Assembly: GCF_963675165.1 (NCBI RefSeq)
Contig: NC_087384.1
Span: 793,001 to 857,000, forward strand
DNA length: 64,000 nucleotides
DNA from: Halichondria panicea
Taxonomy: Eukaryota; Porifera; Demospongiae; Suberitida; Halichondriidae
Reading direction: 5' to 3'
Position 1 is the first letter of the stretch, and every line of letters begins with the position of its first letter. Shown here one piece after another: positions 56,580 through 64,000 of this stretch. The position numbers were made by a program, and so were the translations under genes. The notes under the pieces were generated by a model. That model was given only the letters and a program-made list of their open reading frames with translations. It was not told the DNA's origin and searched no databases.

Positions 56580-58139
56580 AACCCTTTCCTTACCATTCGT
56601 GAAAGTCTGGAACAGGAGCGTCTTTAGGTCGATCAATTAGTGTGGATCCGGCCTCACCACGCCTCCATGTCATTCTATTAGTCTAGATCCGGCTAGCAAT
56701 TCTAGCTGGGACTCCCAGTTCTAGCTCCTTTTGTTTAGCGTGTCAGAGACTGGGAGAAGATGATTGGCACTCCCTGGCTCCTTTGGATGTACAGCTGTCC
56801 AGATCCCTAGAACATAGAGTAGAAGAGGGTATTATGAGATGGAACCAATTATGAGACAGCTGTTTTAAAACGGGAGTGCTTCAGCTATTCTGTCTGCAGT
56901 TAATAGCACTACCACTCTAGTATTTTTTCCAAAATAAATTTGGAGTTGTATGCTTGTGTTGACAGAGATACCACAATAGTTTGTTTAAGTACAGAATTTA
57001 ATTGGAAAAAACATTTTTAATTGACCAAATTTAAGTGGGTGCCAAATGTTTGTAGTAAAATTCACTATAGGTATATCAGTTAAAACAGGAGTAACTGTTT
57101 TTATAGGCAAAATAATCACTATATTTTAATATCAAAAAGTTCCAGATATGACTGTTAGAACAGCCAATTAGCGTTAAAATTAATTAATTGCAATGGTGTC
57201 TCGTAAATACCCCCCTGTCTCATAATACCCAAACCACTTTGAACACTAAAATGCTAGCATTAGCTGCAAACAAAGCACTGTCACTAATTTTTTTGCTTAC
57301 ATGCAAAGCATATTGACCATAATAGTTAGTGAACAGGCTATTTAGCTCCCTCAAGATTACTGCAAGACAGGGGGGTCAGACACATTTAGAGGTCTCATAA
57401 TACCCCCTTGTACTCTACCCTCCATTCTGACGAGTTATCAGTGCATAGGGTGCTTACTAGATTCTTGCCAGCCAGTACAGTTCAAGCTACACACAGCACC
57501 GCTCAACTATTCTCTACCCCATTATCTAGCTAAATCTGGTCCAACTAGACAGCAGACACAGCTAGTTAATTCAGTAAAGCCAGGGGTAGCCCTACTTCTA
57601 CGGTTGTTCAGTACCCACGGTAACAATTCCTCTGGGCTGGGCTAACTAGTTGAGCCACACCTCCCAATTCTCAAGGCTAGGTACATGTCTCTGTCTAGCT
57701 GCTTCTTCAGCTTCTTGCTCAGTTTTGTGGCTTAGAGAAAGGCCAGCTACTCACCGGGGGGAAGAGTCCAGATGAAAGTCTGGCAGCCAGGTGACGTCCA
57801 AACGGTCAGTTATTCTTTCCACCAACTTTTTAATCTAGTCTAGTCCTGCTTGCACTGCTACTACTACTGCTACTCTTCCTACTACTACTGCTGCTACTCT
57901 TCCTAGCTGGTCAAAGGTTTCTTTTTTTTTTTTTTTTTTTCATAACTACATATGCACAAAGAGACATCAAAGCTTACATCAAAGGACACAGATTTTTAGC
58001 CTACTTGACTGATAAGGCCGTTACCTAGACTACAGTTTGTTTGTCAGGGAGGAGCTCACATACAACTTCATCTAATTCATCATAACGATTCGTTACTGTT
58101 GTTGTAATTTCTACAACAGATTGCCAAGGAAAGTTAAGT
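56580..58139. mobile_element. Insertion specific to the right arm
   Basis: The left arm is continuous across this point (27481-27500), so about 1.56 kb was gained here or lost there. Inside is a TIR element (56816-57416), a CTACTACTACTGCTACTCTT-type microsatellite (about 57855-57905) and a T-run (57922-57941). No protein was recognised. Confidence 0.65.
56816..57416. mobile_element. 600-bp TIR element
   Basis: AGAGTAGAAGAGGGTATTAT (then GAGA) at the left and TCTCATAATACCCCCTTGTA (then CTCT) at the right are inverted repeats of about 24 bp with two or three differences. No transposase is present and no clear target duplication was found. Confidence 0.7.
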
Positions 58140-58254
58140 GTGTGACGTTCATGCATATTAATTAGTGCATGCATATGTTTAATTGTCTTCATGACATAAT
58201 TAAATGCATGCACAAAGCATTAAAGCATGGCTGGAGGGACTGTAAATTTAAAAG

Positions 58255-58720
58255 AGACTGCACAATGTAGTTTCAGGATTTGCGTTAACACAAATCCTGA
58301 AACTTCATCCACGGGATAACAGCAACATATTGAGCCACAGTAAGCTGGCTCAGTCACTCTATACATACCCTGAAGCTATGGCTGGAAATAGAAGGACTGT
58401 AAATATAAAGGAGACTGCACAATGTAGTTTCAGGATTTGCGTTAACACAAATCCTGAAACTTTATCCACAGGATAACAGCAGCATATTGAGCCACAGTAA
58501 GCTGGCTCAGTCACTCTATACATACCCTGAAGTTATAGCTGGAAAGAGACGGGCTGTAAATTTAACGGAGAGTGCACAGACTCGTTTTAGAATTTGCGTC
58601 AACCATGCATTCAGGCTAAACACAAATCCTGAAACCTCCGATCTGTCTCACAGGATAACAGCAACACACATTGAGCCACACTTACCCACAGTAAGCTAAC
58701 CCAGTCACTCTATACACACC
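58255..58720. repeat. 157-bp satellite units, right arm
   Basis: About three units in reverse orientation to those at 20960-27400, with the same palindromic junctions (half-site AACACAAATCCTGAAAC). The outermost unit carries the same extra variant (ACAGGATAACAGCAACACAC) as the outermost unit of the left arm. Confidence 0.85.
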
Positions 58721-59100
58721 CTAAAGTCTACCTAGGAATTAGCATTATTGTGAATGTATTACAAAGAGAGCAGTGGGTCTGCACAAACTCGATTGAAAAT
58801 GACATGAAAAGGATGGATGGCCGGATACAGTGAGCCACAGTACACAGTACCTTAGCTAGACTAAAGATAATAAGCTTATATATAGACTATACTCTGTTGT
58901 CAGTGGTATTGACTCATCTTGACTCATGGACTCGAGATTAGTTGTACTACAGTCAGTGCAAGTGCGCAATAATTTTACCTTTGCGCATTTTAACAATGGA
59001 ATGTATGGCCACACCCATAATGCTCTTCATTCCAGGCATTTCGGATTTTAGGATTTGTGGCACAACATGCGCATGCGCCGCAATAGATTGATGGACGATC

Positions 59101-61175
59101 ATGATGGCAGTTAACTTCAGCTTCATTGTGACATCTTTATGTCTTTTTAAATCAGGTGAGTACACTATAATCTTGACTGCTTGTCTGTGGAATACTGACT
59201 TACAGTCCTCTTAGCTTACTGTGGTCTACTCATCAACAAGAATCAAGTTCCTGGTTGCTACAGTCCTAATGATACTGCTGTGTTCATGTGCACTGTAATA
59301 GATGTTAATCACTATTTTGGAACAGACTGGAGTGGCACTGTCTTCAACTGCCCCTCAGTAAACTCGATCAGTAACAACATGATCTATTTACCTCATATGC
59401 AGTTCAGTTCTGTCGCACGTGGCAGCTGTAACAACGGCACCATTGTTGCAGAGGGCACAGAAGTGAATGGTTCATTGTATACGTCAATGCTTACTATAGC
59501 ACCAGTTACCCTAGATATGAATGGGCAAACCATCATCTGTTCAGGGATCAGAATAATTGGTAGGGAGACACTCAGAGTCGGAGGTAAATACAGTAGTAAT
59601 GTGTTAGCGCTGTATAATAGTTTTATCACAGTGACTCCTGAAGCACCAGTAAACACCAGCTTCAGTTTTACAATACCATCCAAAGTATTCGCTGTAAGTT
59701 GGACGGATGCAATGGGAGTTATTGGAGGGGTAGGTGGATACCATACCAACGTGTCTGGTGACTGTGGACAGTGTGATAATGTGGGAAGAGTGAGTGCCAA
59801 TGTGACAGACATGTCATGCTCGGGCTGGGAGCCCATTGGACAGACCTGCAACATCAGTGTCTACACAGTTACTGCTGACTGTCACTTTAGGAGTGAAAGT
59901 CCTGCCTTTGCTGCTGTACATCTGAAGTGTACGTTTAAAATTATAGTGTAGGCAGGCATTCCGTCTTAATTTATATGAATTATAGTGCCAAAAGTCCCCA
60001 CAACTACTAGTGTAATACCAACATATGACCTCAGTGGAGGCCTGTTGCGAATTGCAACTACCTTCGTTGCAAATCAAGTGAGTTTACATGAAGTTCAATT
60101 GTTCATAGTTTAGTAAACTCTTTTGTATTATAAGGAGATCACAGATGAGAATGGATTCACAATAAAGTATGTGATTGTATACACTCATTCATCACTGGGG
60201 AGTGAGCCGATAGAGATTGTGCTAGACTGTGCCTCAGGAACTGAATGTAAACACATCCTCAATGTTAATAACTCTCATGGGGAGTACTCAATAGCAACTG
60301 GTGCTGTGACTCCAGTGGGAAAAGCAATCCAACAAGACAACTCCACCATAACGATCGGTGAGTTTACATGCAATAACGACCTGTTTTTGTAAAACTTGAT
60401 TTTCGTATAATTTGATATACTACACTTTTCTTTATATAGGAACAAACACTTTTGTACGAGTTACTGTGGATGTATTTCAGAGTTTCACAGCTGTCAACTG
60501 TTTTTTCTTTGACAAATACAATCAAATCTCCTGTGAAGTAGAGTACAGCCAAGATTGCGATGCCCTTATTCAGAACAAAAGAAATGGAGCTTCAATTAAT
60601 GAGTCAGATGTGGCTATACTCCTTAATGATATCTTACCATCAACACAATACTGCTTTATCTTGACAGCTGAAAATCAAATGAATACTGTGAAACTACAAG
60701 GAAAATTCACAGGTGAGTTGTTATTGGCTAAAGCTGAAATTTGTGAACCCTTGGTTCTATTCCAGGATATAGTGTAGAAAGCACCCTCAGCACAGACTCT
60801 ACTCCAGGATACAGTGTAGAGAGCATCCTCAGCACAAGCATAATTACTAGTGTCAGCATCTTTGTAGCTTTAGTCTCTCTAATAATACTCATTGCAATCG
60901 TTTTTGTCTGCTATAAGAAAAAGAAAAGCTCAAAAAGTGACGAACCAGTCGAGCCTGTTTATTACTCCGCTGTCAGGCCCGTGGCTGAGGAAGTCACAGC
61001 TGATCCGACTTACGATGAGATCTCAGTAGCTGTGAAAACATGGAGGGATATCACCACGGAACCCAATGAAGCGTACCACCCTGTGTTAGTGCAACCTAAC
61101 GAGGCCTACCAAACAACCAACATCATGCAACCTAACGAGGCCTACCAACTAACAAACATCATGCATGATAATTAG
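59101..61175 (+). CDS. Receptor D: Ig-FN3 type I receptor with PNEAY tail repeats
   Basis: Seven exons (59101-59155, 59206-59583, 59632-59928, 59986-60077, 60135-60357, 60440-60712, 60766-61175) join into an open 575-codon frame with phases 1-1-1-0-1-1, as in C. Signal peptide: MAVNFSFIVTSLCLF. Ig-like exon: AVFMCTVID, TDWSG, TIICSG. FN3-like exon with CGQCDN and DCHFRS, then a split FN3, then a third. Exon 7 starts with a duplicated stalk motif (GYSVESTLST, GYSVESILST). A membrane helix follows (VSIFVALVSLIILIAIVFVC), then KKKK and a tail with PVYYSAV, DPTYDEISVAV and three PNEAY motifs (PNEAYHPV, PNEAYQTT, PNEAYQLT). The tail tyrosines look like docking sites (inference). It is closest to receptor C. 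Confidence 0.83.
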
Positions 61176-61306
61176 TCTATATATATCTCACACCCAGCTT
61201 GAATTGTGTATTATTCTTTACATGAACGCTATATAGATCGAGTCAGTTACAGGTAGATATATGTTTCCATTTAAACATTGTGTGAGTGTTTCAATATTAC
61301 ATACTG
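61176..61306. other. 3' flank of receptor D
   Basis: Short AT-rich flank. No clear polyadenylation signal was seen. Confidence 0.3.
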
Positions 61307-61542
61307 TGTATAGCGGGTACTTTTTGTGGGTGCAAATTTTCACTATTTGGCTCCAGAGCCAACGACAGAAATTTTCGTGGGTTCTAATATTCGTGTTTTA
61401 GTGCCAGGTAACCACATCTACCAATAGCTTTGCATGTGAAATACCGGTGTGTGGAGTTTATCCCGGTTTTAATTTTCGCGCTGCTCTACCCTCGAAAAAC
61501 GTAAAATTTTGCACCTCACGAAAATTTCCCGCTATACGGTAC
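61307..61542. mobile_element. MITE, intact copy
   Basis: The ends GTATAGCGGGTACTTTTTGT and ACGAAAATTTCCCGCTATAC are imperfect inverted repeats, and the body includes GGTTCTAATATTCGTG. The same family is split at 29786-30988. No coding capacity. Confidence 0.7.
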
Positions 61543-61669
61543 ATAGTTCAAAATCAGTAAGTCTACATGCACATGCACATATAAAAATAGCACAAACTAT
61601 ATACAAATGCAAGTATACCTAGATAGAGCTTTGCCATAATTATGCTATAATAAAACAGGATGCATATGA

Positions 61670-61770
61670 GCTCCAAAACACAAATGTCAATTTGGGAGAT
61701 GATTGTGTCCTTTGACTGACTAGTTGAAGTGCTGGTAGATGGTAGAAGGTCATTGTTGAGCTCTTATCTC
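61670..61770. repeat. Shared receptor 3' flank (copy D)
   Basis: CACAAATGTCAATTTGGGAG, ATGATTGTGTCCTTTGACTG and GCTGGTAGATGGTAGAAGGT match 11797-11905 and 44805-44880, the start of the CH-exon block after receptors A and C. The CH reading and the kinase exons do not continue here; BEL/Pao sequence follows within 0.5 kb. Confidence 0.75.
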
Positions 61771-62220
61771 GGTGTAGAGGGATTCTAGACAGGATAGACA
61801 AATTAGCTAGAGACAGGCTCCTAGCTATAGGCAACAACAACTAATTATAGACAAATTGACTTCACAGTGTAGCTTAACCAAATTCTTAGATGGAGAAGCA
61901 AAACATCAACTGACAATACAGGGTAAAACGAAGTTAAAGTGAAGTGAGACAAAAAAGGTAAACAAAACCTTAAATACGTGGAGCAGGGCCCCAGAGGCTC
62001 GCACAACAACAAAGGGAGGAAGTGGAGCACTAACAATGAGAATTGTTAGAAAAGAGTATGATATCAACATCAACATCAAATCATGGTTAAGGTAGTAGTA
62101 AAATTAATATTACATAACGTAAGGTGTTAATAAGGTTCTAATAAATGTTAATTTAAAGTAAGGTACATTGAGCGTGAACATACCGCCGGCCAAGACCGGA
62201 TGGTCTTACAAAACAAAGAG
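61771..62220. other. Flank of the BEL/Pao element
   Basis: No gene was seen. This could hold the LTR of the BEL/Pao element, but no second LTR is in the window to prove it. Confidence 0.3.
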
Positions 62221-64000
62221 GTGAGGAGTGTTCAATTGTCAAATTGTTCATCATTCGGCAGGATTACTGCGAGTTTGGTTATTGGCCGAGTATAGGTTCC
62301 GTTAGTGGTTCTAATCGTTGCCACGCGTACTAAATTGTCTTTTCCTGGGTGAACTTCGATTACGCGGGCGAGAGGCCATTTGGTAGATATTAGAGAATCT
62401 TCATGGATTACAACTAAATCACCAGGTTGAATGTTTCGAGTGGGGTGCCGCCATTTGTTAAAGCGTCCAAGTTGGGAGATGTATTCTAAGGACCATCACT
62501 TCCAGAAGTGTCTGAGTAGAGACTTGCACAGCTGCCAACGCTTGAGGAGGGAGGTGCATCCTGTGGGGGTGACTTCTGGGAGAGCTGTCAGTGGCTTCCC
62601 GATGAGGAAATGACCAGGTGTGAGAGCTTCAATTCCATCATCATCATTAGGGAGTGGAATGAGAGGTCGACTATTGAGGCAAGCTTCAATTTGGGTCAAG
62701 AGGGTGGAAAGTTCTTCATACGTCAATTTTACATCACCTAGAATTCGTCTCAAATGAGTCTTTGTAGATTTGACTGCTGCTTCCCAGATGCCGCCAAAGT
62801 GAGGTGCGTGCTGGGGAATGAACTTCCAGGTAATCTTCTTAACACTGAGGTAGTGACTGACATTTTCTTGAGTGGATTGGATTTGTAGGAATTGGTAGAG
62901 ATCTTTGAGTTCTCGAGCAGCTCCAACGAAGTTTGTGCCGTTATCACTCCAAATGAGCGAGGGGAGGCCGCGTCGAGAGATGAGGCGTTTCAGATACGCA
63001 ATAAATGCGTCTGAGGTGAGGTCAGTTACTAATTCAAGATGGACTGCCTTCACTATTAGAGAAACAAACACACAGATGTAGGCTTTGACTACTGTGGGTT
63101 TACGAACGTGTCCATATTTGATCATCAAAGGACCCAGCATAGTCGACGCCGACTTTGTCAAAGACTGAGCCAGGTGTGATCCTTTCGATAGGGAGTTGTC
63201 CAAGCATCTGAGGTTTGGGTCTTTCTGTGTACCTGCGGCAAATAATGCATTTCCTAGCAACTGATCTGACTACCTTACGTCCACCAACAATGTGATAACG
63301 TCTGGATAGGGAGGCAGAGAGTAGAGTAGGACCTGCATGTAGTAGTCGCTGGTGTTCATGTCGTATCATCAAGTGGGTGAGAGGATGTTTTCCATGTAAA
63401 ATGGCTGGGTGTCGAGACTGATAGTTGGAGGTTTGAGAAAGTTGTTTTCTACCACCTACTCTGAGAATAAATTATCAGAATCATCAATAAAATTAATGGT
63501 TGCAGAGACAATAGTGAACTGGAGTTGGAGAGAGTTTGTTTTCTTTGGAGTGAATCCAGGTCAGCTGCGAAGTGAGTTGCTTGAATAACCTTGATCCAGT
63601 AATTTTCTGCTGCTTGCAATTCAGTGGTTGTGAGATGAGTCTTGATCCGTTCTGCTATGTTCTTGGTTTGAGAATTTCGATTGAAACAAATGGTCCAAGC
63701 AGTAACACGTTTCAAGGAGTCATAATTTGAAAATCGATCCATAGGGATGATGGGTGTGAGATCTTGAGTGAGTACAAGTAGTGACACTTCTTTTTCATCA
63801 ATTTCAGGTTTGTTTGGAGGGAGAGGTAGTCTTTCAGGCCAATTAGTTGGTGGTTCTTTAAGCCAAGTGGGTCCATTCCACCAGAGAGAGTGGCCAAGGA
63901 GTTCTGAGGGGTAGAGTCCTCTTGAGGCACAGTCAGCTGGGTTGTCAGCTGAGCGAACATGTCTCCATTTGTCAGGAGGGATGAGGTCGACTATGGTTGA
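62221..64000 (-). mobile_element. BEL/Pao LTR retrotransposon, 3' part, broken; runs off the window
   Basis: The minus strand shows the BEL/Pao integrase end. The zinc-binding stretch has CIICRRYTERPKPQ, the core has VKAVHLELV, IWSDNGTNF and HAPHFGGIWEAAV, then LNSRPL and LTPGHFLIGKPL. The usual C-terminal module follows (GDLVVIHEDS, ARVIEVHPG). Upstream pieces resemble the region between reverse transcriptase and integrase (TAWTICFNR, SRGLYPSELLG). It is broken, with at least a few breaks, and continues past 64000. Its age cannot be judged without both LTRs. Confidence 0.8.

Larger units (their letters stand above)
54768..59085. repeat. Right arm of the very large inverted repeat
   Basis: This is the reverse complement of the left arm (20590-29330), without the Gypsy element and with fewer satellite units. 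It holds its own insertion at 56580-58139. The outer end stops 16 bases before the first ATG of receptor D, so the arm supplies that gene's upstream region. The open frame at 54870-55118 is not conserved in the left arm. Confidence 0.85.

Overview
The window looks like nuclear DNA of an animal, most likely a demosponge of the Amphimedon type. The base composition is AT-rich, with many TGCATGCA and AATTATAATT motifs. Host genes have small exons and short GT-AG introns of about 50-150 bases. There is a family of Ig/fibronectin-III receptors, decayed tyrosine-kinase exons, a HECT-type ubiquitin ligase and a very dense load of DNA transposons, LINEs and LTR elements. The organism is an inference; nothing in the window names it.

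Layout, left to right. 1-2.3 kb: the C-terminal exon of a HECT E3 ligase. 2.9-8.3 kb: small TIR elements, a two-exon DDE integrase-like transposase and a 5'-truncated LINE. 8.4-14.1 kb: receptor A (+) followed by a decayed tyrosine kinase. 14.3-17.6 kb: receptor B (-). 18-20.4 kb: a Tc1/IS630-like transposase remnant split by a non-autonomous Ginger1 element, then a second LINE end. 20.6-29.3 kb: the left arm of a very large inverted repeat. It carries 157-bp satellite units and a whole-looking Gypsy LTR element. 29.3-34.9 kb: gene-poor DNA with several TIR and foldback elements. 34.9-38.8 kb: an ISL2EU-type transposon encoding a SWIM-YqaJ-PHD protein and a THAP-DDE transposase. 38.8-40.9 kb: a LINE reverse transcriptase. 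40.9-42 kb: a foldback element built of heptamer arrays. 42.0-46.0 kb: receptor C (+) and its decayed kinase block. 46.7-54.7 kb: two Ginger1 DNA transposons, in opposite orientation, meeting at one shared CCGG. 54.8-59.1 kb: the right arm of the inverted repeat. 59.1-61.2 kb: receptor D (+). 62.2-64 kb: a broken BEL/Pao element running off the window.

The most interesting host content is the receptor family. A, B, C and D are type I membrane proteins with a signal peptide, one Ig-like domain, FN3-like domains and a single transmembrane segment. All four can be assembled from splice sites into uninterrupted reading frames of 545, 585, 534 and 575 codons, and from the Ig exon onward they share the intron phase series 1-1-0-1-1. 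A, C and D have cytoplasmic tails with DPxYxE(I/V) tyrosines, and C and D add PNEAY motifs; B lacks these. A, C and D share a 3' flank holding an antisense calponin-homology exon remnant, followed in A and C by kinase exons. In A and C those kinase exons and their introns are nearly identical while the receptors beside them are strongly diverged. The cluster looks like a former receptor-tyrosine-kinase array that lost its kinases and kept, or diversified, the receptor halves. Its architecture resembles clustered self-recognition or immune receptors of other invertebrates; that functional reading is inference.
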